Assembly: GCA_031262585.1 (NCBI GenBank)
Contig: JAISHK010000001.1
Span: 124,001 to 188,000, forward strand
Length of the DNA: 64,000 nucleotides
From: Endomicrobium sp.
Lineage (GTDB): Bacteria > Elusimicrobiota > Endomicrobiia > Endomicrobiales > Endomicrobiaceae
Reading direction: 5' to 3'
This document shows, piece by piece, positions 18,859 to 29,004 of the stretch. The notes below the pieces were generated by a model. That model had not been told where the DNA came from. It made no database searches and was given only the letters and a program-made list of their open reading frames with translations. The position numbers and the translations under genes were made by a program. How positions within the stretch are numbered: position 1 is the stretch's first letter; the number at the start of each line of letters is the position of its first letter.

Positions 18859-19403
18859 TATTTAAAAAATTCCTTTACTGCGGACACAATAATGTCAATT
18901 TTGGCAAGTCTTCCATTACCATGCTCTTGACATGCAAGTTCACCTTCTTCAGGCATTATAAATTTATAACCATAACTTTTCAAAACCGCAATATTATTTT
19001 GAGTTGCTTTATGATTAAACATATTTGAGTTCATGGAAGGACATACTAAAACATTTGCAGTAGAAGCAAGAATCGTACATGTAAGCAAGTCATTAGCTCT
19101 TCCATATGCAAGCCTTGCAATTATGTCCGCGGTTGCTGGAGCAACAAGAATAATATCAGCTTTTTGGGCAAGAGACATATGATTTATTTCCCATTTATTG
19201 AATGGCGTGAACATATCAATATATACCTTATTTCTTGACAATGTCTGCAACGTAAGCGGAGTTATAAATTCAGCTCCACTTTTTGTTAAAATACATTCAA
19301 CATTTGCTTTAAGTTTAATAAATTGTCTTATAATATCACAACTTTTATATGCTGCAATCCCACCACAGATACCTAAAATAATTTTTTTATTCTCAAAAGA
19401 CAT
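18858..19403 (-). CDS. coaC: phosphopantothenoylcysteine decarboxylase CoaC (separate ORF)
   Basis: A 181-residue HFCD flavoprotein, the N-terminal half of a usual CoaBC. ILGICGGIAAYKSCDIIR begins the FMN-binding fold, WEINHMSLAQKADIILVAPA carries the catalytic histidine, and CPSMNSNMF is the PxMNxxM substrate motif. GELACQEHGNGRL is the substrate clamp, where family members usually have LACGxxGxGR; here a glutamine replaces the first glycine. It decarboxylates phosphopantothenoylcysteine to 4'-phosphopantetheine. Confidence 0.92.
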   Translation of the reverse strand: MSFENKKIILGICGGIAAYKSCDIIRQFIKLKANVECILTKSGAEFITPLTLQTLSRNKVYIDMFTPFNKWEINHMSLAQKADIILVAPATADIIARLAYGRANDLLTCTILASTANVLVCPSMNSNMFNHKATQNNIAVLKSYGYKFIMPEEGELACQEHGNGRLAKIDIIVSAVKEFFK

Positions 19404-19475
19404 ATATTTTCACCGCTATAAAACATATACAGTTTGACAACAGTATATAATTTATTAGTGGAAATGATTAATTTC

Positions 19476-19709
19476 TTACTCTTGTTTATCCACTTTTTTA
19501 CGCGCTTCTCCAATCTTTTCAAAAGTTATGACATTTGTTACAACATCAGCTAAAACTTTGTTTATAGTATCAGCCTGATTAAGTTTTTTAAATTCTTCTT
19601 TCCTTTTACTTACAGCAATCCATTCCAAAGCTAACTTTACTATATCATATCTTCCTATTTTAGATAATGAAATAACTTCTTCTAATTGTTTTTCCATTTC
19701 TAAAGTCAT
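19476..19709 (-). CDS. rpoZ: RNA polymerase omega subunit
   Basis: About 77 residues. The segment SKIGRYDIVKLALEWIAV matches the conserved omega core (xxRYxLVxLAAxRAR), and KVLADVVTNVITFEKI matches the following helix. The order gmk-rpoZ-coaC-coaB-priA is a widespread bacterial cluster, which supports the call more strongly than sequence alone. I choose ATG at 19709, which has AAAGGAG 6 nt upstream; an upstream frame extension to 19736 lacks such a site. Confidence 0.82.
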   Translation of the reverse strand: MTLEMEKQLEEVISLSKIGRYDIVKLALEWIAVSKRKEEFKKLNQADTINKVLADVVTNVITFEKIGEARKKVDKQE

Positions 19710-19746
19710 TTTAGCTCCTTTATGTGAATAAATCAAACATACATTT

Positions 19747-20346
19747 TTAATTATTTATCTTATACGCTAAAGATTTTATAACTATCTCTATTTCATTTAC
19801 GGCGGTATCTAAATCTCTATTTATAATCAAATATTCATACTGCACAATTTGTTTAAGTTCTTCTCTTGCATTTTTTAAACGTATTTTTATTTCATTTTCA
19901 GAATTATTACCTCTCATTGTTAATCTTTCTTTTAAAATTTTCAAATTAGGTGTCATTACAAAAATCATACAAGAATTAGGATATCGCTTTTTTATATTTA
20001 TTCCCCCCTGAACATCTATTCCTAAAATAATTTTTTTATCAGTTTTTAGAACACTTTTTAAAAAATCCTTTGAAGTACCGTAATAATTACCATGTACCTT
20101 AGCCCATTCAATAAATTTATTTTTCTTAATCATTTTTTCAAAGTCAGATTCGTTAATAAAAAAATATTCTCTAGCATTTCTTTCACATTTCCTTGGAGGT
20201 CTTGTAGTATATGAAATTGAACGTACAATATTCTTATTATTCTTAACAATGGCATTGCATACCGTAGTCTTCCCCGCACCAGACGGCGCAGAAATAATAA
20301 TTATCTTCCCTCTTTGACCAGTAAAATTATTCAATTTTTTATCCAA
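19747..20346 (-). CDS. gmk: guanylate kinase
   Basis: A 199-residue P-loop kinase converting GMP to GDP. Walker A is SAPSGAGKTTVC, with the GMP-binding blocks SISYTTRPPRKCE and EYFFINESDFE, and the lid segment MRGNNSENEIKIRL. The only starts available are TTG codons (20346 or four codons later), without a clear Shine-Dalgarno sequence, so the precise start is uncertain. It heads the gmk-rpoZ-coaC-coaB-udg-priA cluster. Confidence 0.93.
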   Translation of the reverse strand: MDKKLNNFTGQRGKIIIISAPSGAGKTTVCNAIVKNNKNIVRSISYTTRPPRKCERNAREYFFINESDFEKMIKKNKFIEWAKVHGNYYGTSKDFLKSVLKTDKKIILGIDVQGGINIKKRYPNSCMIFVMTPNLKILKERLTMRGNNSENEIKIRLKNAREELKQIVQYEYLIINRDLDTAVNEIEIVIKSLAYKINN

Positions 20347-20449
20347 TTTAAAACCACAACAAAAAATTATATAAAAACCAAAAAGCTTTCACTATTAACT
20401 TTCATAACAAACCTATGACACATTTACCAAAGACACTTCAAATAAAAAT

Positions 20450-20523
20450 TCGGGGAGGCGGGACTTGAACCCACAACCTCCTGCTCCCAAAGCAGGCGCG
20501 ATAGCCAATTACGCTACTCCCCG
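20450..20523 (-). tRNA. tRNA-Pro (UGG)
   Basis: Minus-strand cloverleaf: acceptor CGGGGAG pairs with CTCCCCG, anticodon stem CCTGC/GCAGG with loop TTTGGGA (anticodon UGG), T-arm GTGGG-TTCAAGT-CCCGC. No encoded CCA. Confidence 0.94.
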
Positions 20524-20953
20524 ATTCTATTAAATATCGGATCTATGATTAATTGGGTTTTTGTTTCAGCCCATAATTCTGAAAAAGCTTTTTTCTATAT
20601 TCTGAAACCAAAAGAACTACACCCAAAACTTTAATTCCTACAAATCCTAACATCTATTATACCAAATATTGAAACTTTGGACAAGTAAACCTTTTAAATT
20701 ATGACTTGATCATGACATCCTTTTAAAACGACAAGAATTTTTATCAGCACAAGAGTATCTTTCCTAGCACATCTTTCTAAATAAATACTTTAGATATTTT
20801 TTAAAATTAATTTCTAATTCTAAATCTATTGGCAATATTTTATTTTAAAAAAATTAGCCGTTTTCGCAACTTTTACAGCATTAGCTTCAAACACAAATCT
20901 ATTCTTTTAAATACCAGATACTTTATACTTATACAATCCTTTAAGAATTCTAT
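20524..20953. other. intergenic region downstream of valS
   Basis: About 430 bp without a gene. A plus-strand ORF starting here reads into antisense of valS and is a shadow. No terminator with a clear stem and T-run is seen. Confidence 0.4.
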
Positions 20954-23605
20954 TTACCTAAAAAAATCCAAATTTTCATTTATTTTCGCAATTTTCAAAT
21001 TTGCTTCATTAAATCTTATTTTAATTTTTTCTATTTCAATTTTTGGAGCTCTTTTGATAAATTCTTCATCCTGCAATTTTAAAGATGTCCTTTCTTTTTC
21101 TTGCTTTGCAAGAGTAATCTCTTTTAAAAGTCTTGCTTTTGCTTTTTCAACGTCTATTACCCCAACTAACGGTAAAAATATCTCAAAATCACTTGAAACA
21201 GTTAATGCAGAGTCTTTAGGTCTTACAAGATTTTTACCAAATTGAATTGAATTTATTTTGGCAAGTTTTCTTATATAATGTTGATTTTCTTTTACAATTT
21301 TCTCTTTATCATCATTTAGTATGTTAAACAAAATCCCTATTTGAATACCTGGCGGAATATTCATTTCACTTCTTAAAGTTCTTATTCTTACAATAATATC
21401 TTGAATACTTTTCATCTTTTCAACAGAAGTTTTACATTTTAATTCTTTTTTATCCGGCAATGTACTTTCAGCGATTATTTTTGTATCTTTATTCAATACT
21501 TGCCAAATTTCTGAAGTTATAAAAGGCATTATTGGATACATTAATTGTAGAATAGATTTAAGTATATATACAAGTACTGAAAGAACTTGTTTTTTTTCAT
21601 TCATATTTTTAGACATTATACGTATTTTTGAAAATTCTATATACCAATCGCAATATTTAGTCCAAAAGAAATCATAAATAACTCTAGTCACCACAGCAAT
21701 ATCATAAGAATCATAAGCAATTTTAACTTTTGCAAAAGTATCATAAAATTCCGATATAATCCAATCATCGGCAAGATCAACAGAGTTAATATTATCGTCA
21801 ATTTTATCAATATTTTCTAGATGCATTAATACAAATCTAGATGCATTCCATACTTTGTTTGTAAGATTTCTAGCACTTAAAAAAGCTTCTTCCGAAACTT
21901 GCATATCTCTTCCTGGTGTAGCAATTTGAGCCAATACAAATCTCAACGTATCCGCGCTGTACTTCTCAATAATATCACAAGGATTCACTACATTACCTAA
22001 AGATTTTGACATTTTCTTGCCATGTTTGTCTCGTACTATACCATGAATAAAAATATCTTTATAAGGAATATCATTCATAAATTCAAGTCCAAATTGAACC
22101 ATTCTTGCAACCCATAAATATATAATTTCATGTCCTGTACATAAAACTGATGTAGGATAGAAATACCTTAACTCTTCATTATTTTCCTTTTCACCCCATC
22201 CAAAAACGCTTAGAGGCCACAAAGCTGAAGAAAACCATGTATCTAAAACATCATCATCTTGAATAAAATTTTTCCCTTTACAATATGGACATTCATCTGG
22301 TTTATCAAATGAAGCAATAGGTTTACATCCCGTTTTATTTCCTTCTTCATCTAAACAATAGTAAACTGGTACTCTATGTCCCCACCATATTTGCCTACTT
22401 ATACACCAATCTCTTAAATTCTGAAGCCACAAAATATAAGGCTTTTTCCATGAACATGGATAAAAAACTGTTTTCGCATTGTTAGTCACATCAATAGTCT
22501 TTTTTGACATCTCTTCTACTTTCAAAAACCACTGCTCAGACATCAAAGGCTCTATTTTAGTACAACATCTATAACATCTGCTCACGGAGTGATTATAATC
22601 TCGCACTTTTACTAAAAATCCAGATTCCTCCAAATCTTTAACTATTTCTTTTCTTGTTTCCTCAACAGAAAGTCCACAATACTTTGCAGAAACATTTATC
22701 ATCTTACCATTAGTATCTATTATTTCTATTATTTCAAGGTTATTTCTCATAGCTATTTCATTATCAATTGCATCATGAGCAGGTGTAATTTTAACTGCAC
22801 CAGTACCAAAAAATTTATCAACAATATAATCCGAAACTATTTTTATTTCTCTATTAACTAAAGGAAGTTTCAAAATTCGGCCAACTAAACTAACGTATCT
22901 ATCATCGTCAGGATTAACAGCAACCGCTGTATCTCCAAGAATAGTTTCAGGTCGTGTCGTGGCGACAACAACATAATCTTTAGAGTCTCTTAAAGGATAT
23001 TTTATGTACCATAAACTACTCTTTTCAGTTTCATACTCAATTTCTATATCAGACAAAGCTGTTAAACACCTAGGACACCAATTTACAAGTCTTTTACTTC
23101 TATAAATAAAACCTTTATTGAACAATTGTATAAAAGCTTTTTTTACAGCTTTAGAACGACTTTCATCCATCGTAAAAGCAACTCTGTTCCAATCTAAACT
23201 ACAACCTATTATTTTAAGTTGTTCCAATATTGCATTACCAGTTTTATTTTTCCATTGCCACATTTTTTTTAAAAATTTTTCACGACCCAAATCATATTTA
23301 GTTTTTCCTTCTTTTTTGAGGAACTTTTCCACCACATTTTGCGTGGCAATGCCTCCATGATCGGTTCCAGGTACCCATAAAGTATTATAGCCTTGTAATT
23401 TTTTAAATTTTATTATAATATCTTGCAAAGTAGCATTTAAAGCATGTCCCATATGCAAAGAACCAGTAACATTTGCTGGTGGAATAACTATAGTGAACGG
23501 TTTTCTATTTATATCAATTTTTGCTGAAAAAGTTTTATTATCCACCCAATATTTACTCCATTTCTTTTCAACAGACTTAGAATCATAAATTTTTTCCATG
23601 TTCAT
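20954..23605 (-). CDS. valS: valyl-tRNA synthetase
   Basis: An 883-residue class I synthetase charging tRNA-Val. The HIGH motif appears as GSLHMGHALN, with KMSKS in HGKKMSKSLGNVVNP. The editing (CP1) domain contains TTRPETILGDTAVAV. Zinc-binding cysteines are seen in YRSKRLVNWCPRC and CYRCC. The last 60 residues are a charged coiled coil typical of ValS. Length is normal. The MNMEKIYD N-terminus allows a start two residues later. Confidence 0.97.
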   Translation of the reverse strand: MNMEKIYDSKSVEKKWSKYWVDNKTFSAKIDINRKPFTIVIPPANVTGSLHMGHALNATLQDIIIKFKKLQGYNTLWVPGTDHGGIATQNVVEKFLKKEGKTKYDLGREKFLKKMWQWKNKTGNAILEQLKIIGCSLDWNRVAFTMDESRSKAVKKAFIQLFNKGFIYRSKRLVNWCPRCLTALSDIEIEYETEKSSLWYIKYPLRDSKDYVVVATTRPETILGDTAVAVNPDDDRYVSLVGRILKLPLVNREIKIVSDYIVDKFFGTGAVKITPAHDAIDNEIAMRNNLEIIEIIDTNGKMINVSAKYCGLSVEETRKEIVKDLEESGFLVKVRDYNHSVSRCYRCCTKIEPLMSEQWFLKVEEMSKKTIDVTNNAKTVFYPCSWKKPYILWLQNLRDWCISRQIWWGHRVPVYYCLDEEGNKTGCKPIASFDKPDECPYCKGKNFIQDDDVLDTWFSSALWPLSVFGWGEKENNEELRYFYPTSVLCTGHEIIYLWVARMVQFGLEFMNDIPYKDIFIHGIVRDKHGKKMSKSLGNVVNPCDIIEKYSADTLRFVLAQIATPGRDMQVSEEAFLSARNLTNKVWNASRFVLMHLENIDKIDDNINSVDLADDWIISEFYDTFAKVKIAYDSYDIAVVTRVIYDFFWTKYCDWYIEFSKIRIMSKNMNEKKQVLSVLVYILKSILQLMYPIMPFITSEIWQVLNKDTKIIAESTLPDKKELKCKTSVEKMKSIQDIIVRIRTLRSEMNIPPGIQIGILFNILNDDKEKIVKENQHYIRKLAKINSIQFGKNLVRPKDSALTVSSDFEIFLPLVGVIDVEKAKARLLKEITLAKQEKERTSLKLQDEEFIKRAPKIEIEKIKIRFNEANLKIAKINENLDFFR

Positions 23606-25329
23606 TTTTTAAACCTCTTAAAATTAATTTAAGAATTATATCAAAAAATCACTTTATATAATAATTTTTTTATAATTTATATTGTTGCTAAATTTTACTA
23701 TGATAAAATAAATGATGTTGATAAGTGAAGTATCCAGAGAAATAGATGAAAACAGCTTATACTTATTTTTTCTAAAAATAAACGAGTATTTGGACGTTAT
23801 AAAATACTTCTGATTATGACATTCCGGATTCAAAGTTTACAAAAATTAATATATCACATAATTATGATAAGACAAAAGCACTAATAAAAAACACAATTAA
23901 TATATACGCAAATTTGACTGTGTTATAAATAATGCATATCTATTAATATAAATTCAATTATTTTTAATATAACAAATTAAAATATAAATCAGTCGTTGAA
24001 GCAAACTTAAATAGTACTTTTATATAATTAAAAAATCATTAAAACAAATGACTAAAAAATGATCCTGTAACAAATACAGTATTCATACCAGCGTCTAAAT
24101 CTTTATATAGTTCGAAAAATTATTCCACTTTAAAACTGAAATAATAGCATTTATAAGACTCGTGATAAAGGAAGTACATACTTAGATAATTGTAGATTCT
24201 GTTATGTCAACAAATTTCATTTTACTGGAATTGGTGCTAACGCAAATAATAAATATATTGATACTATTAAAAAATAAAATTTTTATTTGAACAAAAAATT
24301 TCCAAGTTCTTTTGATGAAAATAAAAACGACATTGCAACTATTGAAGCGATCATGTCTTATTATAATTTAAAATATAGAAAATATAAAACATAATTTAAA
24401 TTTATTGTGAGTTAAAGTTTTTAAAATGAAATTTATTCAAATAATACTCCCTATCTATAAGTCCATATAAAAATATGGTAATAATTATAAAACTCATAAA
24501 CTTTCAAATATCGAATCATATTTACATACATAAAGAATATGGATAAAAGTAAATAATTATAATGAAAATGTGTGAAATCAAAAATTTAAGAATACAAATA
24601 AAATATCAATTAATACTCTAAAGCTGATGAACAGTTTTTTCAATTTTGACACTGGGAACAATATTGCTCCTTCAACTTTGAGTTTTAAAAAAACAAATAT
24701 AAATTTAAGGTTGATTACACTCAAAATATATATAAAAAATCATAAATTCAACTTTTATAGTATCATTTGAGTTTTGAGTTTAATTGACAAAAAGCAACTT
24801 TATTTTTATTAAAAATTTCGTAATAACATAATTAGATTACATATTTCACTCGTCCATAATTTTCGTCAAATTTTCAATAAAAAAAAACATTGTTCCTATA
24901 GATAAAAGTCTAATTTATCTTTTGTTTTATAGTCATCACAGTTCCTCTATAGATAATTTACCTTTTAAATAAATATCGCCGTTATATTCAAAACTATAAA
25001 GACACCTGAAAATAAACTATTTAAGCTGCTGCTTACTAGTCATTACACAAATCCAACATCCTCATTTATAAAAACACTCGCAGTTATATGATGTTAGCGT
25101 ATTAACCAAAAGACCTTCTTTAATTTTGTTGTTTGAAACAGCGTTTTGAATTCACACAAATCATATTTACCAAGTACATTTTCTTATTAATATTAAAAAT
25201 AAACTTCTTTTTATAACACTTCAGTAAAATGTACAGTAAAGTTCATTTTTATGTACTATATTTATCAATGCACGATATTATATTATTATAACGATTTTCA
25301 ACACATTTACATTTTATTTTTTCCAAAAT
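23606..25329. other. gene-poor, decayed stretch upstream of valS
   Basis: About 1.7 kb without an intact gene. The first part holds a ruined plus-strand gene (annotated at 23712-24394). From 24400 to 25330 only short open frames remain, none with recognisable family motifs. Two similar short segments near 24890-24930 and 24953-24985 (each beginning GTTCCT and containing TATAGAT) suggest an old local duplication. Confidence 0.4.
23712..24394 (+). pseudogene. ruined plus-strand gene, unknown family
   Basis: A series of protein-like plus-strand fragments in changing frames: SREIDENSLYLFFLKINEYL (near 23728), YDIPDSKFTKINISHNYDKT (near 23817), TNTVFIPASKSLYSSKNY (near 24072), then KGSTYLDNCRFCYVNKFHF followed by an in-frame TAA and DENKNDIATIEAIMSYYN. 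At least two frameshifts and two stops are needed to join them. The fragment VFIPASKSLYS recalls the IPASRSL segment of AAA15/OLD-like ATPases, but that is a weak resemblance. It is one of very few coding traces on the plus strand. Confidence 0.4.
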
Positions 25330-28018
25330 CTCTCTTTTTTTGCTTTTGTTATGCTTGACAAACAAATCTAATATTTTTTTGCACTCTCTTCATTAAATAT
25401 TACATTTTTACTTATATACTTTAAAAATAATTTCCCTAAAAACTCAACTGATTCAGTAGATTCAGTATGTTTAGCTAAATTTAACAAATTTTTTAAGAAT
25501 AAATCCTTTTTTACACTATTAAAATAATTATCACTCAGTATATCAATAATTTTTTTCTATCTGAATATTATAAACATTGTAATTTAGTCCTTTCAATGTA
25601 GAAATTAATTTCAACATTCCTACTCCTAATAACATCTTTTGCTCTTTTAATAATTTATTGTCTAGATGAATCTTTTCATATAAATATTCTCAATAGTTTT
25701 TGTATAACTCTTTCATCTTTAAATTTATAATTATTTATCACTTTATGTGCAATTTCAATAATGTAACGATATAATAAATTAAATTCTTTCTTTTTATAAC
25801 AATAACTCAACAATGAATATCCATTTGGGAGATTATCCATGTCAGATAAGAAAAAGATACTCGAAAACATGAGAAATTGCTCTCCATTAAAACTAAATTT
25901 ACTTCTATTAGTTTTCCACAAATCAATGCCCCTTTTTGGAATGCTTTTGCATACACTTGTAAATACTAGACAAGGCACACGAGCCACTATTTGAGAAACC
26001 ATCAAAAAATGCTTCCACAAGTATAATTTAGATGATATTAATGATACTATTTTTTCACTTTTTTCAACGACCTACTTTTTATTAAATTGAAGAGAAAATA
26101 AGTGGAATATTTTTCAAAAATATACACGCTTCCATAATATCTTTTAAAAATAATTTCTCATACAGTTCTCATATTCTTTTATATTCTTTTTCATTACCAT
26201 CTCAATTTTCATATTTTCTAAAAAATAAATGAAGAAATTTATCTAAAGTCACTCCCATTGGAGTAAACGATAACTTTTGAAAATTTAACATCATCATACA
26301 TACTTAGAAGTTCACAAACTAACTTATATACAATATCATCAAAGCTTATTACATTAAAATTATTAAGAATAATGCTAACAAAGGCACTAATCACAGCAGC
26401 AATTTCTTTTTTATCTTTACCTATATATTTCTGTATAAATTTCACTAAATTAGTACATAAAATATTCGGTTTATTAATGGTACGTTTTAATCCATGAAAA
26501 ATATCTTTTACATATAATGAATTATTTAATTTTTTAAAAATATACATCCTTTTCAAAATCTATTTTAAAATTTTTATCAAACTCATTTATCTTCACGATA
26601 AAACTATTAGCATCACCATATAACCGTTGTATCATTTCTTCTTGACTAAATTTTGATTTATAACTACCATTTTTTATTCCATCATCTCTAAAACTAAAAA
26701 ATCTTTTTTGCACCTGTATCAATACATAAAGCATCATATTCAACTAAACTCGCTATTATTTTTAGTTTTTTTGAATCAAATTGACAAACGTTTTTTTCTT
26801 TTATTCTATATATTTAAACTTAAAATGTAATATCACAAAGCAAAAGTTATTTTTTTTATATATTAAATCAAGCAGTGCACCTCTTGTTTTTTGAAATTCT
26901 TTTCCATAACAACACAAAAGAATTCTTCTAAATATAAAACACTTATTTTTTGCTGTAACTTTATCATATAATTTTTTAAATTCTTTTATAGTTAAATTTT
27001 TTAGTTTTTCCTGCAAAAGCTCTTTAAGAACATAACATAAGTATATTTTTAAAATCTTCATAATCTGGATTATCAAATAAAAATGGATAAAATATATAAT
27101 TAAAATCATTCCATATATATACAATAAAATATTTTTTCTATGATTTTTTGAAACTTTTGTTTTTTAATTTTTGGGCTAATATCTTGAACATTTAATTTTT
27201 TCTATTATTGGTCTACAATATTTTATTTTTCTAAAAAGTCAATATATGGCAAATTTGATTTTATATTTATATTAACAATAATATCAATAGAACAATCTTT
27301 TCATTTTAATAAATACAATTTTGTATTATCTATATTTATATCTTATATCTGAAGTTTTAATGGCATAAAACAATTTATTGACTATTTCTAAAACAAAATC
27401 ATCACTACAAAATTTAGTCAAAGTACTAATAATACTATTTTCAACAAAAAAAATTACACAATAAAACATATTTTTATAATTACTTTCTCTGCTTAAAATA
27501 TTTGTTATTATTAAAACTAGTTTTTCTGCTTTTGAGTTTTCATTTTCAACCAGCTTTTTCAAAATAGAAAATAATTCAGTTAAGGTTTAATCGACATATT
27601 TACTTTTCTTTTTATTAAGACACAAATTAAAAAACTTAATAATCTCATCATCAAAGTACTCTAATTCTAAATTATTTATTACAGATGCTATTTTTTCTGA
27701 AATACATCCATGACTCATATCATTATTTTTATAGTTATTAAAAATGTCTTTGAGTGTCTTAGAAACAAATTGAGTATTCTTGTCTTATATTTTTTCTAAT
27801 ATATTCTCATTTTATTCTTCCAAAAACTTTAAATAAGTAACTAACAAAAAATTCGTATTTTTTTTCTACCATTGACTGTAATCACATCAAAAAAATCAAA
27901 CGAGGTCTAAAACGCAAATTATAAGATTCTCTAGAAAATTATATAACGCCATTTCATTTTTTTCAGTATTTTCAATATTTTTTCTTACTCATTTAAAATT
28001 TCCATTTTTAAATTTCAT
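25330..28018 (-). pseudogene. large helical-protein gene, ruined; translationally coupled to the SIR2 gene
   Basis: An ATG at 28018 overlaps the stop codon of the SIR2 gene (TAATG), the normal signature of a second operon gene. It is open for only 9 codons. Beyond that, about 2.7 kb of minus-strand sequence reads as a long alpha-helical protein interrupted by many stops and several frameshifts. Legible blocks include NIENTEKNEMALYNFLENL, SEKIASVINNLELEYFDDEI, AEKLVLIITNILSRESNYKN, LKELLQEKLKNLTIKEFKKL, ASLVEYDALCIDTGAKK, KEIAAVISAFVSIILNNFN and SESVEFLGKLFLKYISKNV-like text near 25440. No P-loop or other catalytic motif is legible. The original product may have had about 900 residues, perhaps a repeat (HEAT/TPR-like) solenoid. 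The open pieces inside it are fragments, not separate genes. The left boundary is approximate. Confidence 0.6.
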
Positions 28019-29004
28019 TACTTTTTTAAATTGTCAAAATCTTTTGAAGATTTAATTTTATCTTTATAACTCTTAATTCTAGAATTTCTTATCTTTTTAG
28101 ACCAAACTTTTAATATATCTTCTAATTGATGATAGCCTTTTTCAGATTTATTGAAAAAAATAGGCTCTACATTAAGAATTTTATAATACTTTATATACTC
28201 TTCTAAAACACATTGTTCATATTCGGAAACACCTAAAAGCAAATAATGAGTTACATCACTTGTTGGGGGAAGAATATGCTGAATAATTTCAAATTCTTGT
28301 AATTCAAGTCCTATAAACAAAATCATTTTATTAAATATCAATTTCAAAAACTTTTTACCCTGTCCCATATATTTATTATCTTGTGAATCTTGATAATGAT
28401 CTATATAATCTTTTAATGTTAAAATAATCTTATTTACACAATCTTTTTCATTCTCTTTACAAGTTGCTTTTCCATGTAAGTAAACTATTTTATTTTTAGG
28501 ATCATCCATATTATCATTATCTGATAATTTTACTAATTTCAAATCTTCTTTTACTGGCATCTTCAATTTTCTTAATAATTTTTTTTCTTCTTCTTCTAAT
28601 TTATCATCCGTATATTCAGCTCTTTCTATATAATCATCATAATTAGTCGTAACATAACCTGCCTTAAAATCTCGTAAATATGCACAAATTTCTAATATCT
28701 TTTTTTCATCTTTGGGCCTTAGTTTATCTTTTAAATTTTCTCTTCTAAAGCTATTATGTCCAGAACATATAGTTAATAATTCTAAAGGATTCTTCTCTTT
28801 TAGCTTTTCATAACCATCATAATCAATATCTCCACTTTCTAACCAATCCTCTAAATAACTTAATGCTAATTCTTTCCAAGATGGAACACCACCTAACCTA
28901 GCTATTCCATTTCCTAAGAAAATAATGACTTCACCTTTTTCAAGTTTCTCAAAAATTTTTGCAGGTATTTCTGGTATTTTGAATATTTTATTATTTTTTT
29001 TCAT
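28018..29004 (-). CDS. SIR2-like domain protein (probable NAD-dependent defence effector)
   Basis: A 328-residue protein with a SIR2-like domain of the type found in anti-phage systems. Visible motifs: the NAD-loop FLGNGIA (residues 29-35) followed by PSW (41-43), TTNYDDYIE (119-127) with the conserved asparagine, YLHG (175-178) with the histidine expected to act in catalysis, and LFIGLELQEFEI (229-240), equivalent to the family's FIGxxLxDxEI. Such domains in defence systems typically hydrolyse NAD+ rather than deacetylate proteins; that function is inferred here. The frame is intact with no stops. Downstream, its stop codon overlaps the start of a ruined large gene, so this is the surviving half of a two-gene operon. 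The gene stands alone in a decayed accessory island between valS and typA. Confidence 0.75.
   Translation of the reverse strand: MKKNNKIFKIPEIPAKIFEKLEKGEVIIFLGNGIARLGGVPSWKELALSYLEDWLESGDIDYDGYEKLKEKNPLELLTICSGHNSFRRENLKDKLRPKDEKKILEICAYLRDFKAGYVTTNYDDYIERAEYTDDKLEEEEKKLLRKLKMPVKEDLKLVKLSDNDNMDDPKNKIVYLHGKATCKENEKDCVNKIILTLKDYIDHYQDSQDNKYMGQGKKFLKLIFNKMILFIGLELQEFEIIQHILPPTSDVTHYLLLGVSEYEQCVLEEYIKYYKILNVEPIFFNKSEKGYHQLEDILKVWSKKIRNSRIKSYKDKIKSSKDFDNLKK

Noticed and set aside
25676-26020. Separate 114-aa gene
   Set aside because: Also a fragment of the ruined SIR2-partner gene, without its own start signals.
26239-26556. Separate 105-aa gene downstream of the SIR2 locus
   Set aside because: It is one open piece of the ruined 2.7-kb partner gene; neighbouring pieces in other frames continue the same kind of helical sequence, and no ribosome-binding site precedes it.
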